From positions 1-52,685 of the forward strand of contig JAILJO010000079.1 of assembly GCA_024694675.1 (NCBI GenBank): 52,685 nt of DNA. Direction: 5' to 3'. Positions 41,725 through 50,632 of the stretch are shown here, piece by piece; positions within the stretch are counted from its first letter, which is position 1; each line of letters starts with the position of its first letter. The translations under genes and the position numbers were made by a program. This DNA comes from Bacteroidales bacterium. GTDB taxonomy: Bacteria > Bacteroidota > Bacteroidia > Bacteroidales > UBA932. Below the pieces are notes generated by a model. It was not told the DNA's origin. It saw only the letters and a program-made list of their open reading frames with translations, and did not search any database.

Positions 41725-43296
41725 ATGAAAATGAACTATTTCCTCACCATTTTCTTGGCTCTCGTCCTGGGCACCCAGTCCTGCAAGCCGGAAACAGCTC
41801 CCGCAACCACCCCAGAGGAACAGACCGACGAACCCGGCACGGACGAACCCGGCACGGACGAACCCGGCACGGACGAACCTCAGCCGTCAGACGGTATCCT
41901 GAGGATACTGGCCATCGGCAACAGCTTCTCGCAGGATGCGGTGGAGCAGTATCTGTGGAACCTGTTCGATGCCGCAGGTCAGAAGGTGATCATCGGCAAC
42001 ATGTACATCGGCGGATGCACACTTGAAACCCATTACAAGAATTCCGTATCCGACGAGGGCAAGTACTATTACCGCAAGGTGGTGGACGGCACCAAGACGG
42101 AGACGGCGAACACTTCTCTTTCCCAGGGCCTTGCCGACGAAGCCTGGGACATCGTTACCTTCCAGCAGGCCAGCGGCTCATCAGGCGTTCCCAGCACATA
42201 CGAGCCTTTCCTCGGAGACCTCATCACCTACGTCAAGGGCAAGACCAAGGCCGACGTGAAGCTCTACTTCCACGAGACCTGGGCCTATGCTTCGACATCG
42301 GACCATGCAGAGTTCCCGAAGTACGACAAGAACCAAATTACCATGTACAACGCCATCGTGGACGCGGTTAAGACCGCAATGGCCGCTCATTCCGAACTCG
42401 TTGGCGTCATCCCTTCCGGAACGGCCATCCAAAACGGCCGCACCACTTGGCTCGGAGACAGCTTCAACCGTGACGGATATCACCTTGAGGTTACCTACGG
42501 CCGTTTCACCGCCGCCTGCACATGGTATGAGACTCTCTCCGGCAAGGATGTGAGGGAGAACGCCTGGCATCATGATAACATCAATGACAACCTTGCTGCA
42601 GCAGCAAAGGCCGCAGCTCACGCTGCCTGCCTGAAGCCTTACGAGATTACCGAGCTTACGGAGTACAAGACCCCTCCCGTGGAAGATCCAAATCTTGAAA
42701 AACCTGTGCAGGTGGACTTCGGCGGCGGCTCCACCGCAACACCCGAAGACTGGACGCGCGTAGCATCCTACGCCATAACCGCACCTGTCTACCTGAACAA
42801 TACCGAGGGCAAGATCTCCGGCCTGAGCATCACCGCCCTCGAAGGCTTCACCGAGTCCTTCAACGGTGTGGGCTCTGAGCCCGACCTTCCCATAAATATC
42901 GGCAGTTACAGCTTTGTGAAGGGAGTATGGTCCGACGGCCTCCTTCTCAAGGGAACCAAGGAAAAGGGCGATGTGGGCCCTGCAAAGGTGGTCATTTCCG
43001 GCTTCGACAGTTCTCTCACCTACGACTTCGATCTCCTTGCCGTGCGTTTCAACGGCAGTGCAACCGCCCGCGAGTGCGAATACACCATCGCCGGCGCTTC
43101 CCGCACTGATACCAAGAACATCTTCCCCGGCCTCAAAACTTACACCGGAGAGGAAGAAGTTTCAGGATATCTTGTTAACTTTGAGGCTGTGGCACCCGCT
43201 TCAGACGGTACAATCACCGTGGAAATAGTCGGAAAGGATACAGGCGCTGCCGCGGATGCCCTTATCAGCGCACTTGTCATCAAAAAACACCAGTAA
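41725..43296 (+). CDS. DUF4886 SGNH-like lipoprotein with C-terminal domain X
   Basis: This 523-aa lipoprotein has signal Cys20 in TQSC. Translation from ATG 41725 (one base after the previous stop) is chosen over an upstream in-frame ATG inside the GH36 gene. A tandem-repeat linker (DEPGT units, about 35-52) precedes an SGNH-type domain of the DUF4886 family (about 57-305): ILAIGNSFSQDA with Ser67, GGCTLETH, and the late catalytic block NRDGYHLE with Asp250 and His253. Residues 328-523 are domain X (VQVDFGGG, then LTYDFDLLAVRFNGSATAR), also found in the fimbrillin-domain protein at 30,408. It probably removes acyl groups from the glycan; the ester substrate is unknown. Confidence 0.76.
   Translation: MKMNYFLTIFLALVLGTQSCKPETAPATTPEEQTDEPGTDEPGTDEPGTDEPQPSDGILRILAIGNSFSQDAVEQYLWNLFDAAGQKVIIGNMYIGGCTLETHYKNSVSDEGKYYYRKVVDGTKTETANTSLSQGLADEAWDIVTFQQASGSSGVPSTYEPFLGDLITYVKGKTKADVKLYFHETWAYASTSDHAEFPKYDKNQITMYNAIVDAVKTAMAAHSELVGVIPSGTAIQNGRTTWLGDSFNRDGYHLEVTYGRFTAACTWYETLSGKDVRENAWHHDNINDNLAAAAKAAAHAACLKPYEITELTEYKTPPVEDPNLEKPVQVDFGGGSTATPEDWTRVASYAITAPVYLNNTEGKISGLSITALEGFTESFNGVGSEPDLPINIGSYSFVKGVWSDGLLLKGTKEKGDVGPAKVVISGFDSSLTYDFDLLAVRFNGSATARECEYTIAGASRTDTKNIFPGLKTYTGEEEVSGYLVNFEAVAPASDGTITVEIVGKDTGAAADALISALVIKKHQ
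41827..41880 (+). repeat. 15-bp tandem repeat encoding DEPGT linker
   Basis: Three identical 15-bp units (41827-41871) and a partial fourth (to 41880) encode Asp-Glu-Pro-Gly-Thr repeats just after the lipoprotein signal. They form an extended surface linker that could vary in length between strains by slippage. Confidence 0.85.
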
Positions 43297-43299
43297 CAG

Positions 43300-46200
43300 A
43301 TGAAACTACTGCTTCTTGTCCTGAGCCTTATCGTGAACCCTTATGCCCGTGAAGGAATCTCCCTTGACGGAAAGTGGCAGGCCATTGTCGACCAGTATGA
43401 CACCGGTACCGGAAAAAAACTATTCTTGGACCGCCAGCCCTCATCCAAGACCGAATTTCTGGAATTCAGCTGGAGCGGCGGACTGGAGCTGGATGTTCCC
43501 GGAGACTGGAATCACCAGGATGAAAGCCTTCGCTGGTATGAGGGTACAGTATGGTATTCACGCCATTTCAGCGCCTCCCGTGAGGATGGCCGCCGCCGGA
43601 TCCTGTATTTTGCCGGCGTAAGCATGAGATGCAGCGTGTGGCTCAACGGCGAGAAGGTAGCGGAGCACGACGGCTCGTTCACTCCCTTCGAGGCCGATGT
43701 CACCTCCCTCCTCAGAGAAGGGGACAACTTCCTGGCGCTCAAGGTGGACAACAAACGCCGCAAGGAGGCTATTCCCGCCATGTCCTTCGACTGGTGGAAC
43801 TACGGCGGCATCACCCGTGAAGTCATGCTCCTGAGCGTGCCTCAGGTGCATATATCGGACTATTTCATCCGTCTCCAAAAGGGTACGAAAGACAGGATAG
43901 AGGCAGAGGTGCAGCTCTCATCGGCCCAAGAAGGGCAGACCGTCCTTGTGGAAATCCCGGCCCTCAAGATAAAGGGGAAACTCACTGCCGATGCCTCCGG
44001 TAAGGCTTCCGGCACTTTCAAGGCAAAGAAACTCCGCCTCTGGGAGCCTCTGAATCCCTCCCTCTACGACGTGAAAATCACCGCCGGAGAGGACTCCGTG
44101 GCCGACAGGATCGGCTTCAGGGAGATATCGGCCCAGGGGACGAAGATACTTGTTAACGGGAAGGAGACCTTCCTGCGCAGCATCTCCTTCCACGAGGAAA
44201 TCCCCATGGAAAAGCGACGCGCCGTGAGTATGGAGGACGCCCGCACGCTGGTTGACGCCGCCCTTGAACTGGGCTGCAACACCATCAGGCTGGCACATTA
44301 TCCCCAGAGCGAGCATATTGTCCGATATGCAGAGGAGAAAGGCCTTCTCATCTGGGAAGAGATCCCTCTATGGCAGGGAATAGACTTCTACAGTGCCGAC
44401 ACTTACGGCAAGGCGGAGGCATACCTTTCGGAGATGATAGCCCGTGACCGGAACCGCTGTGCGATTGGCTTCTGGAGCATTTCCAACGAAACCCGTCCCG
44501 CCCCCGACCGCGACGTCTTCCTGAGCCGGCTCCTGGACTTCGGCAGGTCGCTTGACTCCTCCAGGCTCTTCGCATCGGCCTTCGATGTGGCATACTACGT
44601 TCCCGAGGCCGACGGGTTCCGGATGAAGGACGACTTCGCCGGGAAGCTGGATGTCATCGGCATAAACAAATACATGGGCTGGTACACGCCGTGGCCGAAA
44701 CCGGCCGCAGAACTGCACTGGAGCGTGTTTCCGGAGAAGCCTCTCGTCATAAGCGAGTTCGGCTGCGAGGCCCTTGCCGGCAAGACGGGGGATGCCGATG
44801 TGGCCGGCTCCTGGAGTGAGGACTATCAGGCGGCCCTTTACCTGGACAATCTCACCATGTTCGGGAATATCCCGAACCTTGCCGGAGTGTCTCCGTGGGT
44901 GCTTTTCGACTTCCTGAGCCCTTACAGGCAGCATCCCGTGAACCAGAGCTGGTTCAACAGGAAGGGGCTTCTCTCTGACAAGGGGAAGAAGAAAAAGGCC
45001 TGGTATATCATGCGCGAATACTACACAGGGGAGGCCACTGCAAGCTATAAGGACGCATCGGCCCCTGAGGAATTCCGCGTGGAGGACCTTCTGTCCAGGA
45101 TGACGCTGAAGGAGAAGGCGCTTCAGCTTAGCCAGTATACAATCGGCAGGAATGACAATGTGAACAATATCGGCGAAGCGGCGCTCAGCATCCCGGCAGA
45201 GATCGGGTCCCTGATTTACTTCGACACTGATCCCGCCCTTCGCAATGCGATGCAGAAAAGGGCCGTTGAGGAGTCCCGGCTGGGGATTCCCATCCTTTTC
45301 GGCTATGACGACATACACGGATTCAAGACTCTCTATCAGATTTCCCTGGGACAGGCGTGCTCCTGGAATCCCTCCCTTGTAGAGAAGATGTGCGCCCATT
45401 CTGCGCGTGAAGCCCGCCGGAGCGGCGTGGACTGGACTTTCTCTCCGATGATCGACGTGGCGCGTGACCCCCGCTGGGGCCGCGTTACAGAAGGTTACGG
45501 GGAAGACCCTTACCTGAACGGTGTCTATGGCGCAGCCTCAGTGAGGGGCTACCAGGGCGCCGGACTTGACTCTTTTGACGCTGTGGCGGCATGTCTAAAG
45601 CACTATGTGGGATATGGCGCATCCGAGGCCGGCCGTGACTATGTCTACACCGAAATCTCCCGCCCGACGCTTTGGAATACTTATCTTTATCCCTACAAGA
45701 TGAGCCTTGACGCAGGGGCGGTTTCCCTGATGAGTTCCTTCAATGACATAAGCGGTGTGCCTGGATCGGCAAACAGATATACTCTCACGGATGTGCTTCG
45801 CGGAGAGTGGGGCTTCGACGGTCTTGTGGTTTCCGACTGGGATGCCGTGAAGCAGCTCATCAACCAGGGCTACAGCGCTACGCTCAGGGAGGCATCGGCA
45901 GCGGCCCTGGAGGCCGGCGTAGACATCGACATGATGTCCCATGGCTATGATACTTATCTTGAGGAACTTGTGAATTCAGGGGAACTGCCTCTCGCTGTGG
46001 TGGACGAGGCCGTAAGGCGCGTCCTCCGTGTGAAATTCCGACTGGGGCTGTTCGAGCATCCCTATACACCGGAAAGCGATCCGTCTGAGAGATTCTTCCT
46101 GCCGGAAGCCATGGCGGACGCATCGGCCCTTGCAGAGGAATCCATGGTCCTTCTGAAGAATAACGGCGTCCTGCCGCTGACATCTGTTTTGAAGATTGCC

Positions 46201-47157
46201 GTCGTTGGCCCACTTGCCGACAACGGGACCGACATCATGGGCAGCTGGAACGGTCATACAAAGGCATCGGAAGTGGAAACCTTCCTCTCCGGCATCCGCA
46301 GGGAATTCTCCGGAGCCACCGTCCGCTACGCCCCCGGCTGTGACGTTGACGCCCTCGACGCTTCAGGTTTTGCCGATGCGCTCTCACTCGCCTCCTGGGC
46401 CGATGTCATCATCTGCTGCCTTGGCGAAAAACGGAACTGGAGCGGGGAGAATACATCCCGAAGCTCGATTTCCCTGCCTTCGGGGCAGGAGGAACTGCTC
46501 CGGCAGCTCAAGGCAACAGGAAAGCCCGTGGTGGTAACGCTATCCAACGGCCGCCCGCTGGAACTCACCCGCATCGAGCCCCTTGCCGATGCCGTCCTGG
46601 AGACCTGGCAGCCCGGATGCAACGGCGCCGGAGCACTTGCCGGAATCCTCAGCGGCAGGATCTGCCCTTCCGGGAAGCTGGCAATCACTTTCCCTTATGC
46701 GGCGGGGCAGATTCCCATTTACTATGACAGGCACAAATCCGGCCGCAGGGGCACCCAGGGCATATATAAGGACATTACTTCCAATCCGCTTTATCCTTTC
46801 GGTCACGGACTCAGCTACACTTCGTTTTCATATGGTGAACCGCATGTGGTGGGTTCTGCATCCCTGAACGAGCCCTTTACGGTTGAGGTATCGGTTACAA
46901 ATACCGGCTCCGTTGACGGCAAGGAGGCCGTCCTGTGGTATGTCAGCGACCCTTACTGCTCTGTGGTAACACGTCCCGTGAAGGAACTCAAGTTCTTCGA
47001 AAAGAGGCTAATCAAGGCCGGCGCTACGGAAGTTTTCCGCTTCGAGGTGGATCCTTCCAGAGACCTTGGCTATATGGACGGTGACGGAAAATACTTCCTG
47101 GAGAACGGGGAGTTCCATATCATGGCCGGAGACAGGGATTTGAAACTGGTTCTATGA
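43300..47157 (+). CDS. GH2-GH3 fusion glycoside hydrolase
   Basis: This 1285-aa protein has a short signal-like N-terminus and two complete catalytic units. Residues 20-575 are GH2: sugar-binding domain (WYEGTVWYSRHF, VWLNGEKV), immunoglobulin-like domain, then a TIM barrel with acid/base Glu397 in WSISNETRP and nucleophile Glu486 in VISEFGCE; the pattern is closest to beta-glucuronidase/beta-galactosidase. Residues 590-1285 are GH3: RMTLKEKALQLSQY, FGYDDIHGFKT, ARDPRWGRVTEGYGEDPYL, KHYVGYG and nucleophile Asp846 in VVSDWDAV, followed by the C-terminal alpha/beta and Fn3-like domains. The frame is continuous across the junction at about 575-590. It could remove two successive beta-linked sugars without releasing an intermediate. 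Confidence 0.9.
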   Translation: MKLLLLVLSLIVNPYAREGISLDGKWQAIVDQYDTGTGKKLFLDRQPSSKTEFLEFSWSGGLELDVPGDWNHQDESLRWYEGTVWYSRHFSASREDGRRRILYFAGVSMRCSVWLNGEKVAEHDGSFTPFEADVTSLLREGDNFLALKVDNKRRKEAIPAMSFDWWNYGGITREVMLLSVPQVHISDYFIRLQKGTKDRIEAEVQLSSAQEGQTVLVEIPALKIKGKLTADASGKASGTFKAKKLRLWEPLNPSLYDVKITAGEDSVADRIGFREISAQGTKILVNGKETFLRSISFHEEIPMEKRRAVSMEDARTLVDAALELGCNTIRLAHYPQSEHIVRYAEEKGLLIWEEIPLWQGIDFYSADTYGKAEAYLSEMIARDRNRCAIGFWSISNETRPAPDRDVFLSRLLDFGRSLDSSRLFASAFDVAYYVPEADGFRMKDDFAGKLDVIGINKYMGWYTPWPKPAAELHWSVFPEKPLVISEFGCEALAGKTGDADVAGSWSEDYQAALYLDNLTMFGNIPNLAGVSPWVLFDFLSPYRQHPVNQSWFNRKGLLSDKGKKKKAWYIMREYYTGEATASYKDASAPEEFRVEDLLSRMTLKEKALQLSQYTIGRNDNVNNIGEAALSIPAEIGSLIYFDTDPALRNAMQKRAVEESRLGIPILFGYDDIHGFKTLYQISLGQACSWNPSLVEKMCAHSAREARRSGVDWTFSPMIDVARDPRWGRVTEGYGEDPYLNGVYGAASVRGYQGAGLDSFDAVAACLKHYVGYGASEAGRDYVYTEISRPTLWNTYLYPYKMSLDAGAVSLMSSFNDISGVPGSANRYTLTDVLRGEWGFDGLVVSDWDAVKQLINQGYSATLREASAAALEAGVDIDMMSHGYDTYLEELVNSGELPLAVVDEAVRRVLRVKFRLGLFEHPYTPESDPSERFFLPEAMADASALAEESMVLLKNNGVLPLTSVLKIAVVGPLADNGTDIMGSWNGHTKASEVETFLSGIRREFSGATVRYAPGCDVDALDASGFADALSLASWADVIICCLGEKRNWSGENTSRSSISLPSGQEELLRQLKATGKPVVVTLSNGRPLELTRIEPLADAVLETWQPGCNGAGALAGILSGRICPSGKLAITFPYAAGQIPIYYDRHKSGRRGTQGIYKDITSNPLYPFGHGLSYTSFSYGEPHVVGSASLNEPFTVEVSVTNTGSVDGKEAVLWYVSDPYCSVVTRPVKELKFFEKRLIKAGATEVFRFEVDPSRDLGYMDGDGKYFLENGEFHIMAGDRDLKLVL

Positions 47158-49574
47158 GAAGGCTGTTTGCTGCATTATTTCTGTCCTGCTCTTTATGCGC
47201 CTTTGGCCAGAGGAGCGAAGTCCTGCTGGAGTGGGGCTGGAAGTTCCATAAAGGTGAAACAGGACGGTGGGAGAAGGTGACGGTTCCGCATGACTGGGCT
47301 ATCTACGGGCCGTTCAGCAGGGACAATGACCTGCAGAACGTTGCCGTGACGCAGAATATGGAGACATCGGCCTCCCTCAAGACCGGACGTACCGGCGGCC
47401 TGCCTTATGTTGGCTGCGGATGGTACAGACGGTCTTTCAAGGTGCCTGCAGGAAAGCGGGCGGTGCTTCTGTTTGACGGCGCCATGAGCGAGGCCCGTGT
47501 ATTCGTGAACGGCACCGAGGTGTGTTTCTGGCCTTACGGGTACAATTCTTTCTGGGTGGATGTGACGGAGTACGTGCATCGCGGCCGCAATGAGCTCTCT
47601 GTGCGGCTGGAGAACCTTCCCAATTCTTCGCGCTGGTATCCCGGTGCCGGACTTTACAGAAATGTACATCTTATTATTACAGACCCTCTGCACGTTGGTG
47701 TATGGGGTACTCATGTGACTACGCCTTCCGTGAGCCCTGAATATGCCTCGGTGCATGTGGAGACCACTGTCGAGGGAGCATCAGGCGGGGAGAGGGTGGT
47801 AACATCCATCCTTGACGCTTCGGGTGCAGAGGTGGCTTCGGGAGAGGCTCCGGTGTCTTCCGACGGCGTTTCCGTGCAGGATCTGGAACTGTCCTCACCT
47901 TCCCTGTGGAGTCCCGAGAGCCCATCGCTGTACAAGGCTGTTACACGTGTTTATGGCCCTTCCGGCCTGTGCGATACCTATGAGACAGTGTTTGGCGTGA
48001 GATCCCTGGACTTCGTTCCTGGAAAGGGTTTTTTCCTGAACGGAGTATCCCGGAAGTTCCAGGGTGTATGCAACCATCATGACCTTGGGCCTCTTGGCGC
48101 AGCAGTGAATGAGGCGGCCCTGAGGCACCAGCTGGAACTCCTGAAGGATATGGGGTGCGATGCCATACGTACTTCCCATAACATGCCTGCGCCGGAGCTG
48201 GTGCGGCTTTGTGATGAAATGGGCTTCATGATGATGCTGGAGCCTTTTGACGAGTGGGATGTCGCAAAGTGCCGCAACGGATACCACCGCTTCTTTGAAG
48301 AGTGGGCCGAAAGGGATATGGTCAACATGCTCCGGCAGTACAGGAACCATCCGTCGGTGGTGATGTGGAGTATCGGCAACGAGGTGCCTACGCAGTGCAG
48401 CCCTGACGGCGCGCGCGTAGCGCAGTTCCTTGCCGACATCTGTCACAGGGAAGACCCCTCCCGGCCTGTCACCTGCGGCATGGACCAGGTGAGCTGCATC
48501 CTTTCAAACGGCTTTGGTGCCGTGGTGGATGTGCCCGGTCTCAATTACAGGACTTTCAGGTATCTTGAGGCATATAAGGCCCTGCCGCAGGGATTCATCC
48601 TGGGCTCTGAAACCGGTTCCACGGTGAGCTCCAGGGGCGTTTACAAGCTTCCGGCAGTGAAGCGTTTCAGCGCTATGGACGATGACCACCAGTGCAGCGC
48701 ATATGAGCTGGACGCCTGCTCCTGGTCCAACATCCCGGACGTGGATTTTGCCCTTGCCGATGACTATCCGTGGACCATGGGACAGTTCGTGTGGACGGGT
48801 TTTGACTACCTTGGAGAGCCCAGCCCGTATGACAAGGACTCCTGGCCGAATCACAGTTCGATGTTCGGGATTATCGACCTTGCGTCCATTCCCAAGGACA
48901 GGTATTATCTTTTCAGGAGTGTTTGGAACAGGAATTCGGAGACGCTGCATATAATGCCGCACTGGAACTGGCCTGCAGGGACTTCCGTGCCGGTGCATGT
49001 GTTCACGAGCTATGAATCGGCAGAACTGTTTTTGAACGGGCGGTCTTTGGGCGTCCGGAGGAAGGAAGCGCCTGGCGTACCGACGCTTGGAGGGCAGCGG
49101 GAAAAGCTTGAGGGGCGGTATCGGCTCATGTGGGATGCGGTGCCTTTTGAGCCGGGCGAACTCAAGGTTGTGGCTTACCGTGGCGGCGTTTCGGTGGATT
49201 CCGCTTCCGTGCGGACGGCGGGGAAGCCGCATCATATCGGCCTGGAGTGTTCCGGGACTGTACTGGAGGCCGACGGGAAGGACCTCGCCTATGTCACCGT
49301 CTCTGTTTTGGACAAGGACGGGAATCTCTGCCCCATGGATTCTTCGCTTGTGCATTTCAGGGTGCGGGGAGGGCTTTTGGGAAAGGCCGTGCATTTCAGG
49401 GCGGCCGCAAACGGAGACCCTACGTGCCTTGATATCTTCCACGAGCCTCAAATGCATGTTTTTTCGGGAAAGTGTACTGTAATTCTTCAGGCGTCGCGCC
49501 GGAGGGGGAGGGCTGTGCTGGAGGCATCGGCTACGGGGCTTGAATCCGGATTTTTGACTGTTGAAACGTTATGA
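47154..49574 (+). CDS. GH2 beta-galactosidase-like enzyme
   Basis: This 806-aa exported protein has a signal to about 18 (CAFGQ). The GH2 sugar-binding domain has TVPHDWAIYGPF, GCGWYRRSFKV, FDGAMSEARVFVNG and NSSRWYPGAGLYRNV. The immunoglobulin-like domain is followed by the barrel with RTSHNMPAPEL, acid/base Glu410 in WSIGNEVPT and nucleophile Glu486 in LGSETGS. C-terminal beta-domains (about 610-806; DUF4982-like, then a second sandwich) complete it. This layout is typical of Bacteroidota beta-galactosidases, though GH2 also covers beta-glucuronidases and arabinosidases. The start overlaps the GH2-GH3 stop by four bases. Confidence 0.9.
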   Translation: MRRLFAALFLSCSLCAFGQRSEVLLEWGWKFHKGETGRWEKVTVPHDWAIYGPFSRDNDLQNVAVTQNMETSASLKTGRTGGLPYVGCGWYRRSFKVPAGKRAVLLFDGAMSEARVFVNGTEVCFWPYGYNSFWVDVTEYVHRGRNELSVRLENLPNSSRWYPGAGLYRNVHLIITDPLHVGVWGTHVTTPSVSPEYASVHVETTVEGASGGERVVTSILDASGAEVASGEAPVSSDGVSVQDLELSSPSLWSPESPSLYKAVTRVYGPSGLCDTYETVFGVRSLDFVPGKGFFLNGVSRKFQGVCNHHDLGPLGAAVNEAALRHQLELLKDMGCDAIRTSHNMPAPELVRLCDEMGFMMMLEPFDEWDVAKCRNGYHRFFEEWAERDMVNMLRQYRNHPSVVMWSIGNEVPTQCSPDGARVAQFLADICHREDPSRPVTCGMDQVSCILSNGFGAVVDVPGLNYRTFRYLEAYKALPQGFILGSETGSTVSSRGVYKLPAVKRFSAMDDDHQCSAYELDACSWSNIPDVDFALADDYPWTMGQFVWTGFDYLGEPSPYDKDSWPNHSSMFGIIDLASIPKDRYYLFRSVWNRNSETLHIMPHWNWPAGTSVPVHVFTSYESAELFLNGRSLGVRRKEAPGVPTLGGQREKLEGRYRLMWDAVPFEPGELKVVAYRGGVSVDSASVRTAGKPHHIGLECSGTVLEADGKDLAYVTVSVLDKDGNLCPMDSSLVHFRVRGGLLGKAVHFRAAANGDPTCLDIFHEPQMHVFSGKCTVILQASRRRGRAVLEASATGLESGFLTVETL

Positions 49575-50335
49575 GAAAAAGAGTATTCGCAGCGGTTCTT
49601 GCTGCATTTGTTGTCTGCAGCGCGTTTGCGCAGGGATCCTTTACATCCATTATACGCAGCTGGGGATTCATCGGCGACAGCCTTTCCAGCGGGGAGATGG
49701 AGTGCTATGTCCAGGGACGCGAGAAGGTGAGTTACGTGGATATGTATGAGTACTCGTGGGGCCAGCAGCTTTGCCGCATGACGGGAAGTGAGGGCTGGAA
49801 CTTCTCCCGCGGCGGACAGACCGCATCCGGCTGGCTTGCAGACATCAACAGTGAACGCGGCTGGGGCTATGCGCAGTCCCATCCCAAACAGGCATATATC
49901 ATCGCGCTCGGCGTGAATGATTTCAACCAGTATTCCCGCGGCCGTGAAGGATTTTCCCTGGAGAACTACAGGGAGTCGATGGAAAAGATTGTCGAGGGGC
50001 TGAAGTCGGTGCAGCCACAGGCGCGCATATTCGTTCTCACACGTCCGCGCGAGACATCGCGCAAAGACTACTCCTATGATGAGTGGAATGATGTAGTACG
50101 GGACCTTGCCGTTAAGTACGAGCACGTCTTTGTCATAGACATGTTCCGTGACGCTCCCGTCTACGACAAGGAGTTCAAGGACAAGTATTACCTTAACGGC
50201 CACATGTCTCCCGCCGGATATCTCTGGACCGCCATGTATCTTAACGATGCCGTAGACAGGATCATTCGCGAAAACCCCTCCGAATTCCGTGACATCGCCC
50301 TCATCGGCACCCCATACCGTTCCACGCCCTGGTAA
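49571..50335 (+). CDS. Secreted SGNH/GDSL hydrolase
   Basis: This 254-aa protein has a signal peptide (to about 20, AFAQG). SGNH blocks are visible: FIGDSLSSGE (Ser37), NFSRGGQTASGW, IALGVNDF (Asn), and the C-terminal NGHMSPAGY with the catalytic His. The usual Asp three residues before that His is a Leu here, so the triad may be a Ser-His dyad or use another acid; related Bacteroidota proteins share the GHM-N/S-x-x-GY form. Expected role is esterase or deacetylase on the glycan. It is the last gene of the PUL operon. Confidence 0.8.
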   Translation: MRKRVFAAVLAAFVVCSAFAQGSFTSIIRSWGFIGDSLSSGEMECYVQGREKVSYVDMYEYSWGQQLCRMTGSEGWNFSRGGQTASGWLADINSERGWGYAQSHPKQAYIIALGVNDFNQYSRGREGFSLENYRESMEKIVEGLKSVQPQARIFVLTRPRETSRKDYSYDEWNDVVRDLAVKYEHVFVIDMFRDAPVYDKEFKDKYYLNGHMSPAGYLWTAMYLNDAVDRIIRENPSEFRDIALIGTPYRSTPW

Positions 50336-50338
50336 TTT

Positions 50339-50398
50339 GATACACGCAAACCACCAAAAACGCCACTCCAGGGCACAAAGTGGTGGTTTGAGTGTATC
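50339..50398. repeat. 18-bp inverted repeat after the PUL operon
   Basis: Arms 50339-50356 and 50381-50398 are complementary at 17 of 18 positions, with a 24-bp spacer. It begins 3 bp after the last PUL stop, so it probably ends or protects the long transcript. No T run follows. A smaller hairpin (GGCGCC/GGTGCC) lies just after it at 50401-50416. Confidence 0.72.
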
Positions 50399-50430
50399 CA
50401 GGCGCCATCAGGTGCCGCGCGGGGATAAAC

Positions 50431-50459
50431 AAAAACGCACCGGCAATGTGGCCGGTGCG
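50431..50459 (-). terminator. Intrinsic terminator of tRNA-Val
   Basis: A perfect 9-bp GC-rich stem (50436-50444 with 50451-50459) closes the loop AATGTG. On the minus strand it is followed by TTTTTGTTT, fitting termination of the tRNA transcript. On the plus strand a shorter CTTTT follows, so it may work both ways. Confidence 0.85.
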
Positions 50460-50468
50460 CTTTTGAGG

Positions 50469-50543
50469 TGGGCGATGCTGGATTCGAACCAGCGACCCCC
50501 TGCTTGTAAGGCAGGTGCTCTAAACCAACTGAGCTAATCGCCC
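50469..50543 (-). tRNA. tRNA-Val (anticodon UAC)
   Basis: This 75-nt gene folds as a standard cloverleaf: acceptor GGGCGAT/ATCGCCC, D arm GCTC/GAGC, anticodon stem CCTGC/GCAGG with loop CTTACAA (anticodon TAC), T arm GCTGG-TTCGAAT-CCAGC and discriminator A. The 3' CCA is not encoded in full. Confidence 0.96.
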
Positions 50544-50559
50544 GGTCAATTCGGGATTG

Positions 50560-50590
50560 CAAAGGTAGAAAGAAATCTTTAAATACCAAA
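50560..50590 (-). promoter_or_regulatory. Predicted promoter of tRNA-Val
   Basis: On the minus strand TACCTTTG (50560-50567) matches TAnnTTTG, and TTTG (50587-50590) lies 19 bp upstream. The tRNA 5' end is 16 bp downstream of the -7 box. Confidence 0.7.
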
Positions 50591-50598
50591 ATAATTTG

Positions 50599-50606
50599 TA
50601 TATTTG
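50599..50606 (+). promoter_or_regulatory. Predicted -7 box for 50,633 gene
   Basis: TATATTTG matches TAnnTTTG exactly and lies 26 bp before ATG 50633. The -33 region has only TTTA. It is divergent from the tRNA promoter within a 90-bp gap. Confidence 0.6.
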
Positions 50607-50632
50607 CAGACTACTTAATTAAACGAAACACT

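Noticed and set aside
50289..50537. 82-codon frame crossing the inverted repeats and the tRNA
   Set aside because: It reads through a terminator stem and most of tRNA-Val; not a credible gene.
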